Below, piece by piece: positions 55,625-64,000 of a DNA stretch of 64,000 bases; positions within the stretch are counted from its first letter, which is position 1, and each line of letters begins with the position of its first letter. The translations under genes were made by a program, and so were the position numbers. The notes under the pieces are model-generated. The model made no database searches and had not been told where the DNA came from. It was given only the letters and a program-made list of their open reading frames with translations. The DNA is taken from contig JALSIB010000022.1 of the NCBI GenBank assembly GCA_026981855.1, positions 1-64,000 on the forward strand. Reading direction: 5' to 3'. The stretch comes from Methylothermaceae bacterium (lineage in GTDB: Bacteria; Pseudomonadota; Gammaproteobacteria; Methylococcales; Methylothermaceae).

Positions 55625-55775
55625 ATGAGAAATATCTAATGAATCAAAGCGCTAGGCGGTGCTTTTCTGCGTGAAGGTGGATATGAACCATCGGGGGTGG
55701 GGCAAATCCACCGGAAGGCCCGGAGATCTATCGATGAGCCGGAACCGGGTGGAGTGGGAGGGAATGGCTTCGTCG

Positions 55776-57779
55776 TTACGGTAATGGTTTTAACGTGGTT
55801 CGCATCACGTCTACCACGTAATGGTAGCCATCCACTGTTTCATCTCTATCGTCGCCGGGGCTGCTGGGGACGTTCGAGCGGGAGATCAGGAAATGCAAGT
55901 CCACTCCATGGCCGTCTTGGCTGGGCCGGGTGTAACGGTCGATCAATAAGGGGGCATACCCGCTGACCGTGCTCCAGGAAGCAGCCTGAGACCGGCAGGC
56001 GGGGCGAGTGGGTTCCAGCCCGCTTTGCGGGTCTGCCGGAACCGGGAGAGGGCGGAATTTCGGGTCGACGGGGAGCTTTCCGTGATGCAGCTCGGGTTCC
56101 AATGCCACATTCCAGACCCAGGGCCGCAACGGATCGCCGGTAACGAGGACCGTCCCCAGGTCCGCATCCAACGGTTCAGCCTCGGCAGGGAGGGTCTGAT
56201 ACTTGTAGGCAGGCGACAACAGCATGACCAGCCGGTCGATACGGGTGCCATCGGCCAGGGTGGTATCGACATGGATCGCTTTGGTGTAGCCGATTCCTCC
56301 CGCGACAGGGGTGGTGCCGCAAGCCGCCTCGAAGCGCTCGTAAGCGCTGGGATCCCCCGCCACGATGATGGCCTTGGCATCTGTTTCGGATCTGGTCCAG
56401 CATTTTCCCCCATCATTCGGATCGGTGTAGTCCGTACCCGCGAAATACCAGGGCTTGAGAGGGTGGCTGGGATTCGTTGCGGCGTCGAGTAAGTCCTGGC
56501 GGGAGATGAAAGCCAGATAGACATCGCTGGTTTTCCACCAGCCGCTGCCGAACAGAAGCATTCCCCGCTTGTCCGCCCCCTCGGGGAGTGGAAGCCCGCA
56601 AGGGCCGGAGCGGTTCATGTCCTGATAATCGTTGGCATCGACCGGGAGAGCGAAGGCGTGAATGAAACGGGCCTGGGTGCCTCCCGATGAGAAAGGTTGT
56701 CCGGCGTTCACGACTTTCCAGTTCAGGCCCATATCGGTGCTGACGGCCAGATAGGAGCGGGCTTCCTCCAACTTGTCCGGATCTTGCACGCCCGCCACCA
56801 TGAATAAGGTGCCGTCTATCGCCCAGGCACCGGTGGGGGTCGTGTTGATCTCCGGTACCGTTTGTTCGCAGGGGCTTTTATGGATACCGGGAAGGTAAAC
56901 GGAGCGGAATCCATCGTCGATCACCTGGTCGCACACCGGAGAATGGTCGCCTTCTTCGAAGTTGCGATATACGTGTTGCAGGAAAATCCCGTCACTGGGA
57001 TCGGGATCCGCCGACAGGCCGATGGCATCGCCCTCGAAGGTGCCCAACGGTCCGCTGAATTCGTTGGAGACGCGGGAAAGTTTTTTTACTTTGTCATCGT
57101 TTTTTATCGACCATTCCAGATCGAGTTGGTCGGTGTCGCCGAAGAGATAAAGGGTCAGGGCGGCGGTTTCGTCCTCCGGGTCACGAACGGTGACCGGCAC
57201 TCCGAGATCGGTGCCCCAGACAATGTCGCCGCCGGAATCGGAAGAGCGGATGTGTTCCGGATAGCTGTCTTTTTCCCTGATTTCGCCATAGCCGATCAAT
57301 GTATTGACATACCGGGTGTTTTCCACCGTGAAACGCTCGCCGGCGGCAGGATCGGCCCGTTGGATTTCGAATAAGAGTGGTTGAACACCGATTCGCCTCA
57401 ATCTTGCGGTGTATGTTCGGCTCCGGCCGTCCCGGAAATGGACCGCCACGCTTGGAATCTGCAATTCCCCGGTCTCGGGATCGTAGCCGGGCAAGGGTTC
57501 GGAAGGTTGCGCGGCGAATGCTTCGGGACACTGCCGGGCTGAAACCAATTGCCATTTCAGGGGTGAGCTGTTCTCGACATGACTGAGGCGGGCGGCATAG
57601 ATCCTCGATCCTGCACGGACCCTGGCCAGATAGAGTTCCCCCGTATCCATGTGATATTGAGAGACTGGTTCGATACAATCCGTCTCTTGCTTTTCATCCC
57701 ATTCCTGGCTGGCGGGGCTTGGGCCGGTATAGGCCGTTGTTCCTGTTATGAAGATGAAGCATAGGATTCTGTTGAGCAT
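55776..57779 (-). CDS. Secreted hypothetical protein, possible beta-propeller
   Basis: A 667-residue protein I cannot assign. It opens with a short signal-like segment (MLNRILCFIFITGTTAYTGP). The mature part has eight cysteines (for example in TDCIEP, RQCPEA, PVCDQV, SPCEQT, GKCWTR), suggesting disulfides in the periplasm or outside. SGGDIVWGTDLGVPVTVRD and LTLYLFGDTD resemble DUF4185/sialidase-like propeller blades, and SYLAVSTDMGLNWKVV an Asp-box-like turn. I chose the ATG at 57779 because the signal starts there; the longer frame overlaps the divergent gene's promoter. It stands alone on this strand. Confidence 0.65.
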   Translation of the reverse strand: MLNRILCFIFITGTTAYTGPSPASQEWDEKQETDCIEPVSQYHMDTGELYLARVRAGSRIYAARLSHVENSSPLKWQLVSARQCPEAFAAQPSEPLPGYDPETGELQIPSVAVHFRDGRSRTYTARLRRIGVQPLLFEIQRADPAAGERFTVENTRYVNTLIGYGEIREKDSYPEHIRSSDSGGDIVWGTDLGVPVTVRDPEDETAALTLYLFGDTDQLDLEWSIKNDDKVKKLSRVSNEFSGPLGTFEGDAIGLSADPDPSDGIFLQHVYRNFEEGDHSPVCDQVIDDGFRSVYLPGIHKSPCEQTVPEINTTPTGAWAIDGTLFMVAGVQDPDKLEEARSYLAVSTDMGLNWKVVNAGQPFSSGGTQARFIHAFALPVDANDYQDMNRSGPCGLPLPEGADKRGMLLFGSGWWKTSDVYLAFISRQDLLDAATNPSHPLKPWYFAGTDYTDPNDGGKCWTRSETDAKAIIVAGDPSAYERFEAACGTTPVAGGIGYTKAIHVDTTLADGTRIDRLVMLLSPAYKYQTLPAEAEPLDADLGTVLVTGDPLRPWVWNVALEPELHHGKLPVDPKFRPLPVPADPQSGLEPTRPACRSQAASWSTVSGYAPLLIDRYTRPSQDGHGVDLHFLISRSNVPSSPGDDRDETVDGYHYVVDVMRTTLKPLP

Positions 57780-57897
57780 AGGTGTGCCTCTGATGTGGCT
57801 TCCCGGGGGAGTGTCGGATTTTACCCCGATTGTCCGCTTTATGGGCAACCATGTAATATGGTTGGCTGAAACTTGGTTGTTTCCAGTGGAGTTCCTT

Positions 57898-58713
57898 ATG
57901 TTTGGCAGCAGAGACCGGTTCCGCGGTTTGTCCATTTCAAAAGTTTCGCCCATGGCCGCCGCTTTTCTGCTTTTCGTGTTCTGGTCGGCAATCGCTGCCG
58001 CCCGGGAGCGCGAGATCGTTGTCATGGCAAGCCTTTGGCCGCCTTATGAAGATCCAAAACTGCCGGGGCATGGCCTGGCGGCTTCCATCGTCAGCGCGGC
58101 CCTGCAACGGTCCGGTTATCGTGTCGAAATCGAGTTTCATGGGTGGAGCCGGGTCCTGGAGAGTGCCAGGGGCGGCGGTTCCGCCGTGGTCGCGGCGGCC
58201 TGGCGCAGCCCCGGACGTGAACGGTATTTCCTCTTTTCCGAGCCTTATCTTGTCAATGAAATCAAATTTCTCAAGCGCCGGGGCACGCCTTTCGTTTATG
58301 AAAACCTGGAGGATTTGAAGGGCCTTCGAATCGGGGTGGTCTATGACTATGTGTACGGGCCTGAATTCGACCGCTCGCAAATTTTCACCAGGGCGCCGGA
58401 AACCCACGTGGTGCCGAATATCATGGAACTTCTGGACGGAAACATAGATTTGCTGGTGGGTGACGAGCGGACCCTTCGCTATGAATTGGTCCGACATTTC
58501 GGTAAGCGCCGGAAGGAACTCGAGTTTCTGCCAAAGCCGTTGTCGACGCGGGCACTGTATCTGGCGGTCAGCCGTGCCCATCCCCGGGCGGCCGCCATCG
58601 TCGAGGGTTTCAACCGCGGACTGGCCGCGATCAAGGCCGATGGCACCTATCGCAAGCTGTTGAGACAAAGCAACGAGGAGATCTGGAAGCGCAGCTATCT
58701 GGTTGACCGCTGA
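57898..58713 (+). CDS. Periplasmic substrate-binding protein, family 3-like (PBPb)
   Basis: A 271-residue solute-binding protein. A signal peptide (core AAAFLLFVFWSAIAAA) precedes REREIVVMASLWPPYEDPKLPGHGLAASIVSAALQRSG, the PBPb N-lobe, and LEDLKGLRIGVVYDYVYGPEFDR with the C-lobe hinge. No ABC permease or ATPase is adjacent, so it may be a stand-alone sensor or orphan receptor; the usual ligands are amino acids. GGAG 7 bases upstream of the ATG at 57898 supports that start. Confidence 0.8.
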   Translation: MFGSRDRFRGLSISKVSPMAAAFLLFVFWSAIAAAREREIVVMASLWPPYEDPKLPGHGLAASIVSAALQRSGYRVEIEFHGWSRVLESARGGGSAVVAAAWRSPGRERYFLFSEPYLVNEIKFLKRRGTPFVYENLEDLKGLRIGVVYDYVYGPEFDRSQIFTRAPETHVVPNIMELLDGNIDLLVGDERTLRYELVRHFGKRRKELEFLPKPLSTRALYLAVSRAHPRAAAIVEGFNRGLAAIKADGTYRKLLRQSNEEIWKRSYLVDR

Positions 58714-58738
58714 CCTGTTCCAACCCTCTTCTGCAACG

Positions 58739-60076
58739 ATGACGACCATGAAACCCCGATCGCGATATTCCAGGCTGGCAGGGGCTTTGATCCTCGCCCT
58801 TTTGTCGAGTGCCTGCGCCACTTACCGGCCGCCTCCGCCGGTGGATGTTTCGACATGGCGGCCTCACGCCAGCACTGCCGGTGACGGCAAGATTCAGGTC
58901 AAGGTCGCCGTTTTGACGGATCGGGAGGTCGCCCGGGTTTTCGGGCTGGATCTTCGCAGTCGCTGGATTCAGGCTGTGTGGCTGGAAGTCCGCAACGATG
59001 ACCGGGTTCCCTACTGGCTGCTTTTTCCCTCCCTCGACCCCGACTATTTTTCCCCCGATGAAGTGGCTTATTCCTTCCATGGCCGTCTGAGCCGGCAGGG
59101 TTACCGCTCTCTGGCGGAATATCTGCGGTCGCACGCCTATCGTAATCCGGTGTATCCGGGACAGACCCGTTCGGGGTTCGTCTTCGTCAATCTGGATGAA
59201 GGGCTGAAGGAGGTCGACGTGCAGCTTCTTTCCGGCCATGAGAAGAAAGCCTTCACGTTTTTTATCGAAGTGCCCGGTCTCCACACCCGCAGTTTCAAGG
59301 ATGTTCAGCGCTCGCTTTCGCCTGAGGGAATTCAGGAAATCGAAGAGGGCGAGCTTCGCTATGCCTTGACCTATCTTCCCTGCTGCACCACCGATGCCGA
59401 TGGCGAAGGGGAAGGAGATCCGCTCAATCTGATTTTCATCGGCAATCCGGAAGATCTGGTGCCCGCGTTCATCCGCCGGGGGTGGCGCCCGGCGGAGGAC
59501 ACCTATTGGGATTCGATCGTGAAAACCGTCGGTTCCTTCCTCTTCGGCCACCGCTACCGTTACTCGCCGGTCAGTCCCTTGTACGTGTTTGGCAGGAAAC
59601 AGGACATCGCCCTGCAAAAGGCCCGTGATACCATCAACCGCAGGAATCACCTGCGTCTTTGGCTCACGCCGCTGCGTTATCGGAACAAGGCCATCTGGAT
59701 CGGCCAGATCAGCCGGGACATCGGGGTGCGTTTCACCTTGAAGTCCAAAACCGGCGTCACCCACAAGATCGACCCGGATATGGACGAGACGCGCAATGCC
59801 ATCGTCCAGGACATGTTGTTCTCCCAGGGGCTGGTCAAGCTTGGATTCGTCAAGGGGGTCGGCGTTTCCACGCCCCAGGCCCCCAGTTACAACCTGACCG
59901 GCGATCCCTACTTCACCGATGGGCTGAGGGCCGTTCTGTTCATGGACCGGAAGCCTGTTTTGATGAAGGATATTCAGTTCTTCGACTGGGATGTCCCGGG
60001 GGACAGCGGTTTCCAGCAAGTACGTTCCAGAGAGTCTGATGCCGGTGCTGCCGGCGGGGCTTCGGCCATCGATTGA
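58739..60076 (+). CDS. LssY C-terminal-domain lipoprotein
   Basis: A 445-residue predicted lipoprotein with lipobox LLSSAC near residue 27 (Cys is the lipidation site). The C-terminal 200 residues match the LssY_C family: VSPLYVFGRKQDIALQKARDTINRRNHLRLWLTPLRYRNKAIWIGQISRDIG and DPDMDETRNAIVQDMLFSQGL. LssY_C is also seen at the end of PAP2/DedA proteins; its activity is unknown. It starts 25 bases after the binding-protein gene and is probably in its operon. The region between lipobox and LssY_C is not recognised. Confidence 0.78.
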   Translation: MTTMKPRSRYSRLAGALILALLSSACATYRPPPPVDVSTWRPHASTAGDGKIQVKVAVLTDREVARVFGLDLRSRWIQAVWLEVRNDDRVPYWLLFPSLDPDYFSPDEVAYSFHGRLSRQGYRSLAEYLRSHAYRNPVYPGQTRSGFVFVNLDEGLKEVDVQLLSGHEKKAFTFFIEVPGLHTRSFKDVQRSLSPEGIQEIEEGELRYALTYLPCCTTDADGEGEGDPLNLIFIGNPEDLVPAFIRRGWRPAEDTYWDSIVKTVGSFLFGHRYRYSPVSPLYVFGRKQDIALQKARDTINRRNHLRLWLTPLRYRNKAIWIGQISRDIGVRFTLKSKTGVTHKIDPDMDETRNAIVQDMLFSQGLVKLGFVKGVGVSTPQAPSYNLTGDPYFTDGLRAVLFMDRKPVLMKDIQFFDWDVPGDSGFQQVRSRESDAGAAGGASAID

Positions 60077-60080
60077 TGCC

Positions 60081-61109
60081 CTATAGCCGCCATTGTAATC
60101 CCACGCCACAGTTGTAGCTGAGATCCCCCCTGGGTTCGAAGCTTTCCTTGCGGTAGGCGGTCTGGAACTCGGCCATCAGGCGCAGGGCGGGGGTGAGGCG
60201 ATAGTAGAGCGCGATTTCACCCTGGGCGAAGTCTTCGTGGTGTCCCTTTCGGACGTCCCCCCGCAAACCACTGGTCCAGTTGTTGCGCTCGTAGTGTGCG
60301 CCCAGTTCGAAAGTCAGGGTCTCGGTGAGGTCATACAATATTTCGGTGGTCAGAAAATGATTTTTGTAAGAGATATCGTCGCGTAATTCCGGCTGGTGCC
60401 GGCCTTTCGCCAGTGCGCGTTCGAAGTGATAGCCCAACACGATTTCCCAGCGGTCGGTGGGCTCCAGTTCAGTATGTATCCCGATGGTCCAGAAATCGTT
60501 GTCGCGCTGCTTGAAGGGATGTTCGTAGCGGCGGATGCCGTAGCGGCCGTAAATGCGGGTATTGAGCTGTTCGCTGAAACGGTGACCGAATCCGAGGCTC
60601 CAAAAATGGGTTGTGACTTCCTCCCCGGCCAGCCTGATCGTCTCTCCGGATTCCGGCTCTTCCCCGGAAAGGGGGCGAACCGCGTTGCGGCCCAAGTACA
60701 GATCGGGAATGGCGGTATATCGCAAGATGAGGCGATTATCGAGTGGTAACTGATGAATATAGTGAACCCCTACCAGAGGATGGGTGAAACGGGACTCTTC
60801 AGTGAAAATCAACCCTTCGGCCTTGAGGCCGATCTGCCCGGCCCCCAGTGGTGTATCGAAGTCGTTCAGGAGTTCGAGTTCCGGTTGATAGATGAAATCT
60901 TCCCGCTTGTCGGCGAATTCGCTCTCGATCAACGGTTGGGTGGGGTCCTGGTCGTGGGACAATCTGCGGCTGGCGGAAAATTGGGAGACATCGGTGGTGA
61001 AGAAGAAGTAGTTTTCGATGCTGGCCCGCCATTCCGCCATTGCCGTCAAGGGATAGAGCAGGCCAAGGAGAACAAGTATGCGGGAAGTGGTCATGGAAAC
61101 AGCGGACAT
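60081..61109 (-). CDS. Outer-membrane beta-barrel protein, function unknown
   Basis: A 342-residue protein with signal peptide (MTTSRILVLLGLLYPLTAMA) and dense amphipathic strands ending in QWRL, typical of a porin-like or surface barrel. Strand-turn repeats such as RYTAIPDLYLGRNAVRPL and HFWSLGFGHRFSEQLNTRIYGRYGIRRYEH are visible. No enzyme motif is seen. Its end lies 4 bases from the convergent LssY_C gene. Start could be the ATG at 61109 or 61094; neither has a strong ribosome site. Confidence 0.7.
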   Translation of the reverse strand: MSAVSMTTSRILVLLGLLYPLTAMAEWRASIENYFFFTTDVSQFSASRRLSHDQDPTQPLIESEFADKREDFIYQPELELLNDFDTPLGAGQIGLKAEGLIFTEESRFTHPLVGVHYIHQLPLDNRLILRYTAIPDLYLGRNAVRPLSGEEPESGETIRLAGEEVTTHFWSLGFGHRFSEQLNTRIYGRYGIRRYEHPFKQRDNDFWTIGIHTELEPTDRWEIVLGYHFERALAKGRHQPELRDDISYKNHFLTTEILYDLTETLTFELGAHYERNNWTSGLRGDVRKGHHEDFAQGEIALYYRLTPALRLMAEFQTAYRKESFEPRGDLSYNCGVGLQWRL

Positions 61110-61179
61110 AAGGGATGCGTGATGATGGTCGGGGTCTTGGAAGCGGGAAGCGGCCACCGGCCGCTCGTCGCATCCAGGT

Positions 61180-61308
61180 TCACAGAATTTTGGTAAGTTC
61201 ACGGGATATCCGCCTGGACAGCCTGAATTTTTCGGCGGATTCGTCTCGCTCACCCCAGGTGTCCAGCGCGAAATCGACCGCCAGCGACAGCAAGAACGCA
61301 ACAATCAT
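61180..61308 (-). CDS. Putative 42-residue membrane miniprotein
   Basis: A short frame starts MIVAFLLSLAVDFALDTWGE and ends in a basic tail SRRISRELTKIL. AAGGAG sits 7 bases upstream of the ATG, a strong ribosome site in a 490-base gap. One hydrophobic helix plus charged tail is typical of small membrane proteins. It is 70 bases upstream of the outer-membrane barrel gene on the same strand. No family is recognised. Confidence 0.4.
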   Translation of the reverse strand: MIVAFLLSLAVDFALDTWGERDESAEKFRLSRRISRELTKIL

Positions 61309-61521
61309 TTTTTCACTCCTTACATAATGGGTTGTTATCGATGGATTCTGTGGTCAGGTCCTGGATGGGGTGTTATTTTAATGAAGTTATAACGATATTA
61401 TAAAAATATATAATAATAACGCGTGATTTATCTATTTCCTTATGGAATAAGTCGGTCTGCCCAGGTGACTCGCACCCATATCGCCTTTGGTGATGTATAT
61501 AAGAAAACAATAAAAAACTGT

Positions 61522-61537
61522 TGCAATGGCGGAGCCA
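61522..61537 (-). promoter_or_regulatory. Possible sigma-54-like promoter upstream of the barrel gene
   Basis: The minus strand reads TGGCTC-CGCCA-TTGCA, with GG/GC spacing right and a perfect -12 half. It would direct transcription toward the miniprotein and barrel genes from about 61511. The rest of 61310-61600 is A/T-rich and must also hold the promoter for the cytochrome c gene on the plus strand. Confidence 0.35.
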
Positions 61538-61601
61538 GTGGGGTAACTTCAATTTTTACCTTGTCGTGTTGAAACTGAACTTGAACGTCAGGAGCGCCAA
61601 T

Positions 61602-61901
61602 ATGAAAAAAATCCTTGTTGTTTCCGTTTTGATGGGGGTATTTGGGGGGGCAAGCGCCGCCGATATCGAAGCAGGCAAGCAAAAATCGGCCACCTGTGCC
61701 GGTTGTCATGGCGCCGATGGCATGGCGATCAATCCCCAGTATCCGAATCTTGCAGGGCAAAATGCCGCTTATCTGGTCGCGGCGATGAAGGCCTACAAGG
61801 ACGGAAGCCGCAATCACCCGGTGATGAAGGCCATGGTTTCGGCCTTGGGCGATGCGGATATGGAGAACATCGCGGCGTATTATGAAAGCCTGAGGAAATA
61901 G
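61602..61901 (+). CDS. Periplasmic cytochrome c (c553/c4-like, one haem)
   Basis: A 99-residue class I cytochrome c. The signal peptide ends GGASAA; the haem site is CAGCH (32-36), and the Met ligand is likely in [11 protein letters not shown]. The [23 protein letters not shown] block is typical of c4/c553 families. AGGAG lies upstream of the ATG. The multihaem gene follows 67 bases later, so it may feed electrons to or from that protein. Confidence 0.92.
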   Translation: MKKILVVSVLMGVFGGASAADIEAGKQKSATCAGCHGADGMAINPQYPNLAGQNAAYLVAAMKAYKDGSRNHPVMKAMVSALGDADMENIAAYYESLRK

Positions 61902-61968
61902 AACCGTTTCCGCCTGCCGTGACAGCTGAGACAGAAGCGGGTGGCCTGTTCACAGAGGAGGTTCGATC

Positions 61969-64000
61969 ATGAACATAAAGCCGATCGTGGCGCTCGTGTT
62001 GCTGCTTCCAGGTGTCGCGGCAGCCGTTCCGGAAGCCCGGAAACCCAAGAACGATTACAACATCACCATCAATTACGAGCTGGGCATGCACTGCACCGGC
62101 TTCGACTTTTCCTATTGCTGTATCCTGCCCCCCTATAACTCTATTCAAAGCCAGGTGGTCAAGACCGCCACAGGCCCCTTCGACCTGCCCAGGTTGCTGG
62201 GCGCCGACCCCAAGGATCCCACGGTGCTGGTGGACGGCGACAAGCGTTACAAGCTGGAATACGGTCATGTGGACAACACCTATTCCGAGGGCGCCAAGCT
62301 CTACTACTGGACCGTTCCCTACGATGTCAACGGAGATGGCAAGTACGGCGAGAACGAGAACGTCGCCAACGCCTATTGGCCCCATCTGTATGTCTACAAG
62401 GATCTGAAAGGCGGTAACCCCAAACAGACCAGCAAGGACAGCGAGAAAAAGCGGGTCGGGATCGAGATTCCGGTGCCGCTGGACAACGGTCCGGCCGGAG
62501 CCGCCGTCCCCAGCCCCATGAAAGGCGGGCATCTGCATTATACCGGAAAGGAAGGAACCATCGTGTTCACCAAGGCACCGGTGCTCGACAACGTGCCGAT
62601 CGTCTTGACCAATCCCGGGATCTGGGATGCGCTCGGTCTGCCGCTGACGCCTTTCAATGACAGCATCGTGACCAAGAACCCGCTGACGGTGGTCGAAAGT
62701 GACATCCGGCCCTACCAGGAGGCGTGGGTCCGCCTGGTGGATGCCGAGACCGGCAAGCCGGTGCTCGACAGCCACAGTGGCAAGCCGATCGAGTTCACCG
62801 GCACCAATCCCATCGACGTACCCAACTGTTCCAACTGCCATTCCAACGAGAACGCCAACGGCGACAAATACACCCTCTATAAACGCGAGTTCGCCTTCTG
62901 GAAAGGCTTGGGGGCCAGCGACTACATCGCCGGTCTCAAGGCCACCTCGGTTTCCATATTGCAGATTCACGACGCCAAGCACGGAACCCGGTTCATCGCC
63001 AAGTACGACCCCGACAGCCGTTCCCTTTCCAATCGTCTGGGACGCGACCCGGTTCTGTGCCAGAAGTGTCACGCCGACAATGTGATCGGCGTATTGCAGT
63101 CCAAGGGGGTCGCCGAGGCGTTGACCGGCAACAAGGTTCCAGGTGACGTGCCCCTGCCGCCTTTGAGCGAGGCGCTCCACCGCGCTCATCAGACGATCCG
63201 CCCCTTGCCCGACAGCCAGGGCCGGACCGGCACCTGCGCCGGCTGTCATCCGGCCCACCGCCAGGACGGTTCTCTGGACGGCTATCCGATCACCCCCCAG
63301 GGAACCAACCACTATGCCGAGGCCGACAACCGGGACACCAAAGGCGGCTGTTTCGCCGGCCGGGACGTGCATTCGAATCCCGGCAAGGACAAGGACGGGG
63401 TGGAGACGCCGGAGCACCTGAACGCCATCGGCCAGTGGCTCCAGGCCAACGTCTCGAAGATCGGCAATGGCCAGGGGGGCAAGGGGCTTTGGTGCACCAA
63501 CTGTCACAACCAGCTATCGCGGGAATTGTATCAGCGCGACCACATCACCCATGCCTTCCGCCAGGAGGGTGAAACCCTGCGAGACAAATCGTTGCCCGAA
63601 ATCGCCAAGGCGATCGGTGTCAGCGAAAGGGAGCTGATCGAAAAATATCTCGATCCGAAGGTCGTGTTGGACAAGAAGGGCCACGATACGCCGGGAAAAT
63701 CCGGTATCTTGTTGACCTGGGCCAGGGAGAGGACGGTGGCGGATATCGCCATCATCGCGATGAAGGGGGATCAGCCCTTGATCCACAAGGACGAGGACGG
63801 CGACATCAATGTGTCCATACTGTCGGCCGATCCCAAGGCCGACCCCAAGTCTCTGACCCTGCCCAAGGGAGCCACCGGCGCGCTGGCGGTTTCCTACGAC
63901 GCGGCGGACCACGGGCGCGACTACTGGTTGTCGCCGGGAGCGCCCCATTGTGCCGACTGTCACGCGCCGCCTTTCGTGGAAGGCCAGGGTGGGGTGGCGT
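61969..64000 (+). CDS. Multihaem cytochrome c, 3' end beyond the window
   Basis: At least 677 residues, cut by the window edge. A signal peptide (MNIKPIVALVLLLPGVAAAV) precedes a haem-free domain of about 270 residues (NYELGMHCTGFDFSYCCILPPYNS). Then five CxxCH sites follow: CSNCH 287, CQKCH 364, CAGCH 423, CTNCH 509 and CADCH 661. More may lie outside. The wide spacing and long non-haem start resemble the surface-associated multihaem proteins of methanotrophs such as Methylococcus; that resemblance is from memory of the layout and not proven. GAGGAGG precedes the ATG. Confidence 0.88.
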   Translation, partial: MNIKPIVALVLLLPGVAAAVPEARKPKNDYNITINYELGMHCTGFDFSYCCILPPYNSIQSQVVKTATGPFDLPRLLGADPKDPTVLVDGDKRYKLEYGHVDNTYSEGAKLYYWTVPYDVNGDGKYGENENVANAYWPHLYVYKDLKGGNPKQTSKDSEKKRVGIEIPVPLDNGPAGAAVPSPMKGGHLHYTGKEGTIVFTKAPVLDNVPIVLTNPGIWDALGLPLTPFNDSIVTKNPLTVVESDIRPYQEAWVRLVDAETGKPVLDSHSGKPIEFTGTNPIDVPNCSNCHSNENANGDKYTLYKREFAFWKGLGASDYIAGLKATSVSILQIHDAKHGTRFIAKYDPDSRSLSNRLGRDPVLCQKCHADNVIGVLQSKGVAEALTGNKVPGDVPLPPLSEALHRAHQTIRPLPDSQGRTGTCAGCHPAHRQDGSLDGYPITPQGTNHYAEADNRDTKGGCFAGRDVHSNPGKDKDGVETPEHLNAIGQWLQANVSKIGNGQGGKGLWCTNCHNQLSRELYQRDHITHAFRQEGETLRDKSLPEIAKAIGVSERELIEKYLDPKVVLDKKGHDTPGKSGILLTWARERTVADIAIIAMKGDQPLIHKDEDGDINVSILSADPKADPKSLTLPKGATGALAVSYDAADHGRDYWLSPGAPHCADCHAPPFVEGQGGVA

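Overview
The window reads as one contiguous chromosomal segment of a GC-rich gammaproteobacterium with a hydrogen-based energy metabolism. The full Hup/Hyp/Hox set, an oxygen-tolerant membrane hydrogenase, a bidirectional NAD-linked hydrogenase, a complex I-like operon and surface-type multihaem cytochromes fit a chemolithotroph or methanotroph-like organism. I cannot name the genus from sequence alone. No rRNA, tRNA or CRISPR array was seen.

Layout. 1-3.5 kb: a two-gene unit, a RecQ helicase fused to a phosphoribosyltransferase followed by a DprA-like protein, beside a truncated IS1380-type transposase. 3.5-7.7 kb: a sodium-pumping oxaloacetate decarboxylase operon (oadG-oadA-oadB) that runs by ATGA overlap into a tandem CrcB fluoride-channel gene and a DUF190 gene. 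8.1-10 kb: ftsH. 10-27 kb: a minus-strand chain of about 18 genes with almost no spacers: hupD-hupF-hupG-hupH-hupI-hybE-hupK-hypA-hypB-hupR-hupT-hupU-hupV-hypF-hypC-SIS-hypD-hypE-nickel transporter. 27.4-31 kb: the divergent hupSLC operon for an O2-tolerant group 1d uptake hydrogenase. 31.4-37 kb: an RND efflux operon. 37.2-42.9 kb: hoxFUYHWI, a group 3d bidirectional hydrogenase. 43.4-45 kb: a sensor kinase/response regulator pair collapsed by deletion. 45.1-55.6 kb: sulP-hyfB-hyfC-hyfE-hyfF-hyfG-hyfI, then DUF2490 and phnA-like genes. This is a complex I/hydrogenase-4-like membrane complex whose large subunit lacks the nickel-binding cysteines and which is translationally coupled to a SulP anion transporter. 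55.8-64 kb: secreted and outer-membrane proteins, a small cytochrome c and the first part of a multihaem cytochrome c.

How it works together. HupUV (H2 sensor), HupT (kinase) and HupR (NtrC-type regulator) form an H2-sensing cascade. Sigma-54-like -24/-12 motifs lie upstream of hupD, hupS and hoxF, which suggests one regulon. HypA-F, HupD/F/G/H/I/K, HybE and HoxW mature the enzymes, and the NicO-type permease supplies nickel. HupSL feeds electrons to quinone through HupC; HoxFUYH exchanges them with NAD(H).

The most interesting objects are the SulP-coupled, nickel-free hydrogenase-4-like complex with its own sigma-54-like promoter and 5' hairpin, the RecQ-PRTase/DprA module (compare ShosTA anti-phage systems), and the CrcB tandem fusion, which apparently lost one helix to obtain the antiparallel topology of fluoride channels.
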